Positions 23,295 through 32,170 of a stretch of DNA of 52,703 nucleotides are shown piece by piece. This DNA is from Oscillospiraceae bacterium (GTDB lineage: Bacteria; Bacillota; Clostridia; Oscillospirales; Oscillospiraceae), in assembly GCA_017461585.1 (NCBI GenBank), contig JAFTYM010000047.1:1-52703 (forward strand), read 5' to 3'. Each line of letters begins with the position of its first letter. The stretch's first letter is position 1. The position numbers and the translations under genes were made by a program. The notes below the pieces were generated by a model, which did not search any database, was not told the origin of the DNA, and saw only the letters and a program-made list of their open reading frames with translations.

Positions 23295-25143
23295 TTTTGT
23301 CCATCCTCTCCGCTGCATCTGCAATACTTTCCGCATCTATTCCGCACAGTTTGCGCAGAAGTGCCACACTTCCGTGGGTGACAAAATCCTTGCCCGTATT
23401 CATAAGATGAGCTCTTACGAATACGCCTTTTTCCATAAGCGCGGACAAAACAGCCTGTCCCACGCAGCCGTTTTCCATAGCTTCTTCAACAAAGATGACT
23501 TTGCCTGTATTTGAGACGTATGGCACAAGCTCGTCCACACTCAGCGGCGCGATAATGCCCAGCTTTACAACAGCTGCAGAAACGCCTCTGTTTTCCAGAA
23601 GCCTTGCCGCCTCAAGGGCATCATTTACTGTAATGCCGTAGGTGATGATAGTAACGTCTGTTCCGTCTTTTATAAGCTTTACCGCTTCACAGCCGCCGTC
23701 GGTATACTGCCCTTCACCGCCTCTGGGGTATCTTACCGCCGCAGGACCTGTATGGTCGTTTACCGCTGCACCAAGCATATCTCGAAGCTCTGCAAAGCTT
23801 GCAGGAGCAAATACTGTCATTTTTGGAACTGTCGTCAAAAATCCCACATCAAAAAGTCCGTGGTGAGTTTCGCCGTCCTGTCCCACAAGTCCGGCTCTGT
23901 CCACGCCGAATACAACGTGGTGTCCTTCAATTGCAACATCATGGATGAGCATATCGTAAGCTCTCTGCAGGAATGTGGAATATACCGCAAACACAGGCTT
24001 TCCGCCGCCTGCAGCAATTCCAGCTGCCATAGCGGATGCATGCTCTTCTGCTATGCTTACATCAAAAAACCGTTCGGGATACTTTGCGGCAAAATCTGAA
24101 AGTCCGGTTCCTTCCGTCATTGCAGCGGTGATGGCGCAGACCTTGTCGTCCTTTTCCGCAAGGGCGCACATACAATCACCGAAAACAGATGAAAAGCTTA
24201 CGGATGCAGGTGCAGTTTCGCCTGTCTCGGGATCAAAGGGTGAAATTCCGTGGAACTTTCCCGGATTTTCCTCTGCGTACTTATACCCCTTGCCCTTCTG
24301 AGTCATGATATGGACAAGAGTAGGCGCACCTGTCGCCTTTGCCCAGCGAAGCACTTCCTCCACTCGGGCAACATCGTGTCCGTCCACAGGACCTGCATAC
24401 TGAAGTCCCATCTCCTCAAACATACTGCAGTTGAGAATTGAGTGTTTCAGCACGTTTTTCATCTTATGAGTAAACTTCAAAATCCCCTTGCCGCCGGGAA
24501 TACGCCCCATAACCTTTCTGTAATTCTCTTTAAAAGAGCGGTAGGAAGGCTTAAGACGCTTTCTGGATAGATAGCTTGCCATGCCGCCAACGTTGGGGTT
24601 TATGGACATTCCGTTATCGTTCAGAATGATAATGAGCGGTTCGCCTGAATCTCCTGCATCGCACAGCGCCTCGTATGCAAGACCGCCTGTCAATGCGCCG
24701 TCACCGATGAGTGCGATGACATCGTAGTCTCCGCCCGATATACGTCTTGCTCTTGCCATTCCCAGCGCAACGGAAATGGAGTTTGACGCATGACCTGCGA
24801 TAAATGCATCATGGATGCTCTCGTTGGGCTTGGGAAAGCCTGCGAGACCATCATACTGGCGCAGAGTGTCCATTTTGTCTTTTCTGCCTGTCAGTATCTT
24901 GTGGACATAGCATTGATGTCCAACGTCAAAAACAAGCCTGTCCTTTTCCGTGTCAAACACACGGTGAAGAGCAACTGTAAGCTCTACAGCGCCGAGATTG
25001 GACGCTAAATGACCGCCTGTTTTGGACACGCTCCGGACCAGATATTTTCTTATATCACTGCAAAGCTCAGGCAAACTGTCCTCAGACAGCGCACGAACAT
25101 CCGCAGGAGTGTTTATTTTTTCAAGGATGCTCAAAAAAGTCAC
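23287..25143 (-). CDS. dxs: 1-deoxy-D-xylulose-5-phosphate synthase
   Basis: The 618-residue thiamine-diphosphate enzyme makes DXP from pyruvate and glyceraldehyde-3-phosphate, the first step of the MEP isoprenoid pathway. The TPP/Mg motif GDGALTGGLAYEALCDAGDS and LIIILNDNGMSINPN lie near 150-185. The C-terminal transketolase part has YSTFLQRAYDMLIHDV and DRAGLVGQDGETHHG. It overlaps oapA by 4 nt. The prenyl synthase ispA, which uses the pathway's products, lies just beyond OLE on the same strand. Confidence 0.97.
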   Translation of the reverse strand: MTFLSILEKINTPADVRALSEDSLPELCSDIRKYLVRSVSKTGGHLASNLGAVELTVALHRVFDTEKDRLVFDVGHQCYVHKILTGRKDKMDTLRQYDGLAGFPKPNESIHDAFIAGHASNSISVALGMARARRISGGDYDVIALIGDGALTGGLAYEALCDAGDSGEPLIIILNDNGMSINPNVGGMASYLSRKRLKPSYRSFKENYRKVMGRIPGGKGILKFTHKMKNVLKHSILNCSMFEEMGLQYAGPVDGHDVARVEEVLRWAKATGAPTLVHIMTQKGKGYKYAEENPGKFHGISPFDPETGETAPASVSFSSVFGDCMCALAEKDDKVCAITAAMTEGTGLSDFAAKYPERFFDVSIAEEHASAMAAGIAAGGGKPVFAVYSTFLQRAYDMLIHDVAIEGHHVVFGVDRAGLVGQDGETHHGLFDVGFLTTVPKMTVFAPASFAELRDMLGAAVNDHTGPAAVRYPRGGEGQYTDGGCEAVKLIKDGTDVTIITYGITVNDALEAARLLENRGVSAAVVKLGIIAPLSVDELVPYVSNTGKVIFVEEAMENGCVGQAVLSALMEKGVFVRAHLMNTGKDFVTHGSVALLRKLCGIDAESIADAAERMDKNG

Positions 25144-25682
25144 CTCTTTTTTCTGAAAAGCCCCGTAGTAATGCTCATTATCTTGCCAACAAACAGCACG
25201 ATTTTAGTGCTGCTGTTCATGGCAAAGGTCTTACCCAGCGCCTTACCGCCGATGGTGAGAGACGCAACAAGACCCGAAACAACGAGCTGGATAAGTATAT
25301 TCTGAGTTGACAAGTCGTTCATAAGGTTTGCAACGATGATAGCCGATGTACTACCCGAGACGATACCGGAAATATCACCGACGACGTCGTTGCAGATGCT
25401 TGCAACCTTTTCTGCGTTTTTCATAAGGCGAAGAGCCTCAGCAGCGCCGCGCTCTTTATGAGATGCCATGGAATGGAAGGGCGCGGGAACAGCCGTTGTA
25501 ACCGCGACGCCGATTATATCAAAGAGAATACCTATTGAGATAAAAATTGCCAGCACAATAAATGCGAGAACATATCCCGCACTCTCAAGAATTTCCGAAG
25601 ACGCAAAGGTAAACACAACGGAAACCGAAAAGCTGATAAGCACTATCTGTATAAGCCATTTTAAATTAACTTTGTTTTTCAA
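25140..25682 (-). CDS. oapA: OLE-associated membrane protein OapA
   Basis: The 180-residue protein has about four transmembrane helices and a cytoplasmic loop, FHSMASHKERGAAEALRLMK. After the loop comes a conserved DxxxD in CNDVVGD. This is the OapA pattern, related to the CNNM/CorB transmembrane domain. OapA binds OLE RNA as a dimer and tethers it to the membrane. Its location between OLE and dxs is diagnostic. The start is TTG 25682 with AGAGGA 9 nt upstream. The C-terminus is basic (FRKKR). Confidence 0.9.
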   Translation of the reverse strand: MKNKVNLKWLIQIVLISFSVSVVFTFASSEILESAGYVLAFIVLAIFISIGILFDIIGVAVTTAVPAPFHSMASHKERGAAEALRLMKNAEKVASICNDVVGDISGIVSGSTSAIIVANLMNDLSTQNILIQLVVSGLVASLTIGGKALGKTFAMNSSTKIVLFVGKIMSITTGLFRKKR

Positions 25683-25715
25683 TTCTATTTATCCTCTTTA
25701 ACAGTATTTTTTAAG

Positions 25716-25749
25716 CAAAAGAAATCCGCTCCGAAATCGCGGAGCGGAT
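25716..25749 (-). terminator. Terminator-like hairpin between OLE RNA and oapA
   Basis: A 10-bp perfect stem ATCCGCTCCG/CGGAGCGGAT with loop CGATTT, followed by TTCTTTTG on the minus strand. It could release much of the RNA as free OLE and let a fraction read into oapA-dxs. Confidence 0.65.
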
Positions 25750-25762
25750 ATTATTTTAAAAA

Positions 25763-26406
25763 GCAGCGGCAACAAACAGAGTAAATCTTACGGCTTAGGT
25801 ACGGGCTGGATTTCCCCCGCGTCTACCCTTCGTTGCCGATGAGGGCGGTTTCCCTTTAAAGACACGTTCGGAGCGTTGCCGGTTCCGCTGCCCGACTGCC
25901 ACTTAGTCCGCACTGTAATCCTCTATTTGTCCTCTTCTAACTGACAGCCTAGGTGTTTTCCACTACAGTCTTACCGTTTCTTAGCCTCTTTTGCAGAAAG
26001 TATTTCAAGGAGCAATGACATCACCCGTCCGGCCGCGACAAGGCGTGCCTGGTCTTCTATCCGCACAGTCCACTCAAGGCAGGCTACTCTGCACACAGCA
26101 CAAGCTTTCGCCATTATATTGCGCACCGCATTGCAGGTCAAACACTGACCCGTAGACAGATCGATATAATTACCGCTTAGGGAGTACGTCTGCCCACGTG
26201 ATCAGGCCTCCACATAAACAGGGTCGCGTCTTCCATGCCATTGCAAGGCGCCCTGAGTATGCAAGCGTGAAACACGCTTCCCCACAGCATCCACCCCAAA
26301 CTGGGCGTTCAAAGCAGACACAATGGGTTTCATAGATATGCCCTTCAAAGGATTTTTAGGCCCTTCCTGAAAACGGCAGTACCGACTAGGATACTGCGCC
26401 GCTGTT
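25763..26406 (-). ncRNA. ole: OLE RNA (ornate, large, extremophilic)
   Basis: About 640 nt without a normal gene lie directly upstream of oapA in the order OLE-oapA-dxs-tlyA-nadK-argR-recN, the classic OLE neighbourhood. The two ends pair as CAGCGGC (26404-26398) with GCCGCTG (25770-25764). The body is rich in purine loops and local stems such as GGGCGTTCAAAG and GAAGCGTGTTTCACGCTTGC. OLE acts as a ribonucleoprotein at the membrane with OapA and has been linked to stress adaptation. The call rests on synteny, length and structure, not on an alignment. Confidence 0.88.
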
Positions 26407-26411
26407 TTGAT

Positions 26412-26440
26412 ATTTTAGCAAATCTATATTCAGTTTTCAA
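26412..26440 (-). promoter_or_regulatory. Sigma-A promoter of OLE RNA and its operon
   Basis: TTGAAA (26440-26435), 17-bp spacer, TAAAAT (26417-26412) on the minus strand. The predicted start is about 26405, exactly where the OLE terminal stem begins. Confidence 0.85.
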
Positions 26441-26601
26441 TAGTTTATCCTACATATTTTACATATTATTCAATGTTTCAATGAATATTCGTCATATACG
26501 CATATTGCAAAGTGCACAATTTCATCCGCTTATTTTTTACACCCAAAACTATTGAACTAAATGCATAAATGTAAGAAAATGTACGCAAGGGAGGTATCTG
26601 T

Positions 26602-29600
26602 ATGAGACCTAAACTGTCACTAAAAACTCTATACCGCAGCCCTGTTAAAACTGTGCTGACGTTCATTCTCCTTGCTGCGGTAACCTTCGCGCTGTTTTCG
26701 CAAATAATCGAGCATGCTGTGTCAGAGCGCGAACTGCAAAAGGCAATAGGTATGTACCATGGTACGGGTGCGGTTGAGGTTCAGGAGCCATACAGCACTG
26801 CCTTGGAAACATGGGATTACGATTATATATACACCGATACGCGAGTTCCAATGGAAACGTGGGACGAGTCTGTGTCAAATTTTACACGTGATACGGTTAG
26901 ATATGCTCATGTGACGCAGGAACAAATCAATGAAATTACTGCAATGCCTTATGTGGACTACACAGATTTGCGATATATGACAGCGGGCGTATCGGAAGAA
27001 CACGAGCGTCTTGACGAAGGACAGGGCGCTTATGACTATACTGATACTTGCGTAATAGAAGGGACAATTAGTGATATTTCCACTTATACGCACGCAAGTG
27101 GCAGCATATACCATGAGTGCAGTGTGTATTTAAAAGACTTTGATATTTTGGCAGGTAATCCACCATGGGGAGAACGTGTTGATATTAGGCTGACCGTTAA
27201 CAGTAGAGAAGCTGATGCTGCAACTGTTGAAAGCGCGGGAACCGAATTTATTACATCATATTTGTTTCCGGGATATGCCGAAAATTACAGCGCAGATGTA
27301 GTAAGACAGCTGACCATCGGGGAGAGATATGTCTTTATCGTTAGATATGACCCCGAGGAGTTTATATCCAACATGGATCTAACAGTTCTTACATATCTTA
27401 CAGATCCGCTTTTAGATACAACTCCGGGAATTTGGCATGTCGATGGAGAGCCTGATAACTATCTTGAGACAGAGGAATATGCTCTTCTTAAAGAGTACAT
27501 AGATATGGTTAATACCGATATACATACCTTCGACGTTGTATATACGGGGAATATGGACAGCATATTGCGCGTTGCAGACGGAACGATAGGCATTGTTGAC
27601 GGAAGAGCTATAACACCTGAGGACGTTGAAAATGGAAATATGGTTTGCGTTATCAGCCGTTCTCTGTCTAACAAAGGGCTTAAGGTTGGAGATACAATAA
27701 CGCTTAAGCTTGGAGACAAGCTGTTTGAACAGTATCGAAATCTTGGCGCTGTTGCCGCCGTACCCGGTCGTATGTCTGAAAACTACACAGAAGTTACTTT
27801 GGAAATTGTTGGCATCTATATGGACATTCGTGATGATTTATTAGCGGCTCAAGACCCGTTTTGGTCATACTCACGAAATGCGATTTTTGTACCAAGCTTT
27901 TTGCTTAATGTATCGGAAAGTGAGCTTGAAGGACATGCATTTGCCCCCGGTGAGTTCAGCTTTGTAGTAAGTGATGCGTGGAACCTTGCGGCTTTTGATG
28001 ACGAAGTTGCACCGAAATTCATCGACATGGGATTAACTCTGCTTTTTGAAGACGGCGGATGGGTTGAAATATCAGAGCAGTTTGGAAAATCACAGCAGCT
28101 GTCTATGATAAAAATTGCAGTATTTTCGCTGGCAACAGCGATAACAATATGCTTTGCCGCATTTTTATATGTTGTCGGCAGAAGACGGGACTACGCAATT
28201 ATGCGACTTCTCGGAACAAACAGGCAAAAATCTGACGGAGCTTTACTTTTGCCTTTGGGTGTTGTTTCTTTTGGCGCGATTGTTGTAGGTGCAGTAATCG
28301 CAGTTATAAGCACTACAAGAAGCATAGCTAAAAATGAAATGCTGACACAAATGACTCAGTCTGCTGTAGAAGCTGATATTCCTGTTGTGGCAATTATGCT
28401 GGGAATTGTTGCAGAAATACTTGTTGTACTCTTGGTAGCTGCGGTAATGCTTGGCGTATTGGGCAGCAAACCGCCCCTTGAACTTATGCAGACAAGACAA
28501 CAGAGACGAAAAATGTCAAAGAAGCATAAAATCACATACGCTTCTGAACCCGAAAACATAGTTTTGGGAGAGTGGGTATCTATTGAACCTGCGATGTGGG
28601 ACGGAAAGAAACGCGACATATCTTTTACTTTAAAATATGTCAAAAGGCACATACGCCGAACTGCAACAAAAGCGTTACTGTTTGTAGTTGTTACTGTGCT
28701 TCTGCTTAATGTTGCGGGACAAATGTGCATCATGCAGGGCTCGTATGAGGATTTGTTCAGAGACACAACAATTACCTCAAACTTTGCAGGCGGCATGGAG
28801 CTCGGCGGTGTGTTTAAGCTCATGGATAAAGGCTTTATCGGTGATGTTTATTATCAGGCTTCCGGCAGTATGGAAATAGACAAGGAATATGAGATTTCAT
28901 ATATAACAACCGATGTTGCACGCTTTACTGAAGAGAATGTTGAGATCACTTATGCAGACGGTTATGACAAAGCTTCGTTGCAGGATATAAGCGGTATTCT
29001 TATCGTTGGTGAAAATGTGATGAAGGACAGAGGCTGGGAGTTAGGACAAAAGGTAAGAGTATCTATACCGGGAAAATATGCAGAACTGCTTCAAAATCTT
29101 ATAGAGACATATTACAAACAGAACAGTGAGCCTGACTACAACAGCATGACAAATGAAGAAAAGCAGCGGTATAATACGGAGCTTTATGAAATGATGATAC
29201 CGCAGGCAGATGAAAACTATCTGTGGAATTCACATGAGTTTATAATTGCAGGCATAGTCAAAGCAGATACGGATAAGTGGAACGATTGCGTATACACACC
29301 GGGACGGGATGTTGATAATGCCTGCTACGGAAAGCTTATAGTGCCCTCGATAGTAGAAATAACATTGTCGGACAACAACCTTGTTGAAGAATACCGTGAA
29401 TATGCGCAGTATCTTGCAAATTCCGCAAAAGAAAGTGACATAGTGTTCATAATGGACACATCAAAGCTTGACAACATTGAGAATAATATAGTTCTTATGG
29501 AGACGTTATTCCCGATTATAGTGACAGCAATTCTAATCATTGGTGCATTCATGTGCGGACTTATAATTGCGCAGAATTCACTGGATATTGCCATAATGCG

Positions 29601-29832
29601 AGTTTTGGGCACCTCGAAAGCTAAAACAAGAACTATACTTGTTTTAGAGCAGATGATATTGTGCATAATTGGCATTATAATTGCAGGCGCTGTTCTTTAT
29701 ATCCGAGGAGCATTTACTCAGATGCTGTGGGTATTCGGCGCGTATGCAGGGGTGATAATGGTTGCATCTATAATTGCATCTATTGCGTCATCACGCAAAA
29801 ATGTACTTGAACTATTGCAGACAAAAGAATAA
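26602..29832 (+). CDS. FtsX-type (MacB-like) ABC permease without adjacent ATPase
   Basis: The 1076-residue protein has an N-terminal transmembrane helix (about 15-35), a large extracytoplasmic region, and a three-helix FtsX domain (about 500-640). A short cytoplasmic stretch with KKHK precedes another helix near 690, a second extracytoplasmic domain, and a second FtsX block (about 960-1070) ending VLELLQTKE. Both FtsX blocks carry the characteristic IAIMRVLGTSKAKT or YAIMRLLGTNRQKS motif. Such permeases usually act with an ABC ATPase in lipoprotein or peptide transport or signalling. No ATPase gene is adjacent. GGGAGG lies 8 nt upstream of ATG. It is the only rightward gene between ispA and OLE and is more A+T-rich than its neighbours, so insertion is likely. 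Confidence 0.85.
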   Translation: MRPKLSLKTLYRSPVKTVLTFILLAAVTFALFSQIIEHAVSERELQKAIGMYHGTGAVEVQEPYSTALETWDYDYIYTDTRVPMETWDESVSNFTRDTVRYAHVTQEQINEITAMPYVDYTDLRYMTAGVSEEHERLDEGQGAYDYTDTCVIEGTISDISTYTHASGSIYHECSVYLKDFDILAGNPPWGERVDIRLTVNSREADAATVESAGTEFITSYLFPGYAENYSADVVRQLTIGERYVFIVRYDPEEFISNMDLTVLTYLTDPLLDTTPGIWHVDGEPDNYLETEEYALLKEYIDMVNTDIHTFDVVYTGNMDSILRVADGTIGIVDGRAITPEDVENGNMVCVISRSLSNKGLKVGDTITLKLGDKLFEQYRNLGAVAAVPGRMSENYTEVTLEIVGIYMDIRDDLLAAQDPFWSYSRNAIFVPSFLLNVSESELEGHAFAPGEFSFVVSDAWNLAAFDDEVAPKFIDMGLTLLFEDGGWVEISEQFGKSQQLSMIKIAVFSLATAITICFAAFLYVVGRRRDYAIMRLLGTNRQKSDGALLLPLGVVSFGAIVVGAVIAVISTTRSIAKNEMLTQMTQSAVEADIPVVAIMLGIVAEILVVLLVAAVMLGVLGSKPPLELMQTRQQRRKMSKKHKITYASEPENIVLGEWVSIEPAMWDGKKRDISFTLKYVKRHIRRTATKALLFVVVTVLLLNVAGQMCIMQGSYEDLFRDTTITSNFAGGMELGGVFKLMDKGFIGDVYYQASGSMEIDKEYEISYITTDVARFTEENVEITYADGYDKASLQDISGILIVGENVMKDRGWELGQKVRVSIPGKYAELLQNLIETYYKQNSEPDYNSMTNEEKQRYNTELYEMMIPQADENYLWNSHEFIIAGIVKADTDKWNDCVYTPGRDVDNACYGKLIVPSIVEITLSDNNLVEEYREYAQYLANSAKESDIVFIMDTSKLDNIENNIVLMETLFPIIVTAILIIGAFMCGLIIAQNSLDIAIMRVLGTSKAKTRTILVLEQMILCIIGIIIAGAVLYIRGAFTQMLWVFGAYAGVIMVASIIASIASSRKNVLELLQTKE

Positions 29833-29836
29833 ACAA

Positions 29837-29868
29837 AAAACCGAGGAGAAAATTCTCCTCGGTTTTTT
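29837..29868. terminator. Bidirectional terminator between the FtsX-type gene and ispA
   Basis: A 14-bp stem AAAACCGAGGAGAA and its complement, 2-nt loop, with a T run on the plus strand and A-flanks that give a T run on the minus strand. Confidence 0.85.
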
Positions 29869-29870
29869 AC

Positions 29871-30740
29871 TTAATTCACACGTCCTGCCAAATACCCGGC
29901 AAGCCATACCAAAAATTCACAGTTTTCAAACGCGCCTTTGACGGCTTCTATCGCCGCCTGTGTTTTCTCTTCTATAAGCTCACGACACTTGTCAACTCCG
30001 AAAAGTGTGACAAATGTGGACTTTTCGTTCTCGTCGTCGCTGCCTACGGGCTTGCCCAGCTCTTCCGTTGTGGAGATAACGTCCAAAACGTCATCTCTTA
30101 TCTGAAAAGCTATACCCAGATTTTCCGCGTATTCTTCCGCGGCACGAAGCTGTGTATCGCTGCCGCCTGCTGCGGCTACGCCCATTTTGGCGCAGGCAAC
30201 GAGAAGTGACGCTGTTTTAAGAGAGTGTATTTTGCTTACCTCTTCGGCATTTAAGCTCTTGCCCTCTCCCGCAATGTCCAGCGCCTGTCCGCCGCAGATA
30301 CCCATAAGTCCTGCAGCGTTTGAGAGATACTGAACCATTTTCACAACGCGCTCTGCGGGAAGATTGGAGTTTGACAGTATTTTAAAGCACTCTGCCTGCA
30401 GGGCATCGCCTGCCAAAACGGCAGTACACTCACCGTAAACCACATGGTTTGTGGGTTTTCCGCGGCGCAGATCGTCATCGTCCATACAGGGCAGATCGTC
30501 GTGTATGAGAGAATATGTGTGCAGCATTTCGGCAGCGCAGGCTGCGTCCAAAGCAGATTCCATATCTCCGCCTGCAGCTTTGGCGAACTCAAGCACAATA
30601 ACAGGTCTTATGCGCTTGCCGCCGGCTAAAAGGCTGTAGCGCATGGAGGAAGCCAAATTCTCATCGGGCACATCTTTTGTAAAAAGCGTGTTCAGTCTGT
30701 TTTCAATAAGACTTCTCGCCTTTTCAAACTCTGCTGTCAA
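29871..30740 (-). CDS. ispA: Polyprenyl (farnesyl) diphosphate synthase
   Basis: The 289-residue protein condenses isopentenyl and allylic diphosphates. The first Asp-rich motif is HDDLPCMDDDDLRRGKPTNH (about 79-98) and the second is FQIRDDVLDV. Length fits a short-chain synthase (geranyl/farnesyl). It starts 3 bp after xseB in the conserved xseA-xseB-ispA order and ends at the terminator shared with the FtsX-type gene. Confidence 0.95.
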   Translation of the reverse strand: MTAEFEKARSLIENRLNTLFTKDVPDENLASSMRYSLLAGGKRIRPVIVLEFAKAAGGDMESALDAACAAEMLHTYSLIHDDLPCMDDDDLRRGKPTNHVVYGECTAVLAGDALQAECFKILSNSNLPAERVVKMVQYLSNAAGLMGICGGQALDIAGEGKSLNAEEVSKIHSLKTASLLVACAKMGVAAAGGSDTQLRAAEEYAENLGIAFQIRDDVLDVISTTEELGKPVGSDDENEKSTFVTLFGVDKCRELIEEKTQAAIEAVKGAFENCEFLVWLAGYLAGRVN

Positions 30741-30743
30741 GGC

Positions 30744-30971
30744 TTACTCCTCCTCGTCAAATGGCAGCTCTACAGGGGAGCCGTCCTCACCCTTGCGAAG
30801 CTTTACGACCTTCTGCTCCGCCTCGTCCAGCATTTTGCCGCAGCTGCGGATTAAAGCTGTGCCCTCTTCAAAAAGTGCAAGAGACTGCTCTAAAGCTGCG
30901 TCTCCGCGCTCTAAGTGCTTTACGATCTCGTCTATTCTCTTCAAAGCCTGTTCAAAGCTCATGTTTTCCAT
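30744..30971 (-). CDS. xseB: Exodeoxyribonuclease VII small subunit
   Basis: This 75-residue helical protein has the conserved MSFEQALKRIDEIVKHLERG core, then LEQSLALFEEGTALI. It is the small subunit of exonuclease VII, which degrades single-stranded DNA with XseA. It follows xseA by 2 bp and precedes ispA by 3 bp. Confidence 0.95.
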   Translation of the reverse strand: MENMSFEQALKRIDEIVKHLERGDAALEQSLALFEEGTALIRSCGKMLDEAEQKVVKLRKGEDGSPVELPFDEEE

Positions 30972-30973
30972 AA

Positions 30974-32170
30974 TTAGTCCTCCGTTACCGTACAGCGGAT
31001 GCTGTCCTCTTTGAATTTGACCGTTATCTTATCGCCTACCGCTACATCGCCTGCGGATTTAAGTATCTTGCCGCTGTCCGCCTGTGCAATTGAGTAGCCT
31101 CGTCCCAAAACCTTAAGGGGACTCATGGCGTCGAGAGATGCAGCAAGAGATGCAAACTCATGCTTGCTCTTGGCTAAAATTCGCTCCGATGCGGCAATAA
31201 GGCGCATCTGGCAGTTGTCCAGAGCCTGTCTGCGGTCGTCAATGTAGTTTTTCGGGTCTTTTAAAACGCGCTTCTCGGAAAGCTCCGTCAGTTTGTCTCT
31301 GTAAGCGCCGAGTTTGCGCTTTTCCGCCTGATAAAGGCGCACATCGTAACTGTCCAACATATCAGAAAGCTCCGAAATATCGGGAGAAGCAAGCTCTGCA
31401 CCGTTGGATGGAGTTGCTGCGCGCAAATCTGCCACATAGTCTGCTATTGTGACGTCCGGCTCGTGTCCCACAGCGGAGATAACGGGAATGCGCGAGTCAA
31501 AAATCGCCCTTGCAACGCGCTCGTCGTTAAACGCCCAAAGGTCCTCGATAGATCCGCCGCCGCGGCCTGTTATGATAAGGTCCGCCACATCATATTTGTT
31601 TGCATAGCGGATAGCACCTACGATTTCGGGAGGTGCCTCAACCCCCTGCACTCTTACGGGGAGAATGAGAACTTTTGCAAGTGGCCAGCGCTTACGCAAA
31701 ACGCGGATAACATCACGCACGGCAGCTCCCGCTCCCGAGGTGATTACGGCAATTTTCATAGGAAACTGGGGTATGGGCTTTTTATATTCCCTGTCGAAAA
31801 GTCCCTCTTTATAGAGTTTTTCCTTAAGCTGCTCAAAGGCTACATGGAGATCGCCCATGCCGTCTGCGTTCATGCCGCTGACGTAGAGCTGATATGCGCC
31901 GTCTCTGGGGTAAACAGTAACTTTACCGAAAGCCGTTACCTTCATGCCGTTTTCAGGCTTAAAGCGCAGCTTTGAGGCACTGCCCTTGAACATTACGCAC
32001 TTTAAAGCGCCTTCCGCATCCTTCATGGTGAAGTAATGATGACCCGAAGGATATACCTTGTAGTTGGACAATTCGCCCTTTACGTATACTTCATTTAAAA
32101 CATAGTCAGAGTCGATAAGAGCTTTGATCCTGCCATTTAGCTCCGACACGGTATAAACTCTTTCAGCCAT
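30974..32170 (-). CDS. xseA: Exodeoxyribonuclease VII large subunit
   Basis: The 398-residue protein starts with an OB-fold (YTVSELNGRIKALIDSDYVL; VKGELSNYK). The catalytic domain follows, with AVITSGAGAAVRDVIRVLRK, the GRGGGSIEDLWAFNDE motif and AVGHEPDVTIADYVADLRAA. A coiled-coil and a C-terminal basic segment complete it. It cuts single-stranded DNA ends together with XseB. It overlaps the TsaD-like gene by 8 nt. Confidence 0.96.
   Translation of the reverse strand: MAERVYTVSELNGRIKALIDSDYVLNEVYVKGELSNYKVYPSGHHYFTMKDAEGALKCVMFKGSASKLRFKPENGMKVTAFGKVTVYPRDGAYQLYVSGMNADGMGDLHVAFEQLKEKLYKEGLFDREYKKPIPQFPMKIAVITSGAGAAVRDVIRVLRKRWPLAKVLILPVRVQGVEAPPEIVGAIRYANKYDVADLIITGRGGGSIEDLWAFNDERVARAIFDSRIPVISAVGHEPDVTIADYVADLRAATPSNGAELASPDISELSDMLDSYDVRLYQAEKRKLGAYRDKLTELSEKRVLKDPKNYIDDRRQALDNCQMRLIAASERILAKSKHEFASLAASLDAMSPLKVLGRGYSIAQADSGKILKSAGDVAVGDKITVKFKEDSIRCTVTED

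Noticed and set aside
25971-26333. A 120-codon minus-strand frame with a single internal TGA inside the OLE RNA region
   Set aside because: It starts without a Shine-Dalgarno sequence, matches no protein I know, and overlaps the structured OLE RNA whose synteny is diagnostic. The open frame is most likely a by-product of conserved RNA sequence.
25763-26406. RNase P RNA or tmRNA as the identity of the structured region
   Set aside because: The hallmark P4/CR segments of RNase P RNA and the T-arm plus CCA of tmRNA are absent, while the oapA-dxs-tlyA-nadK-argR-recN order fits OLE.
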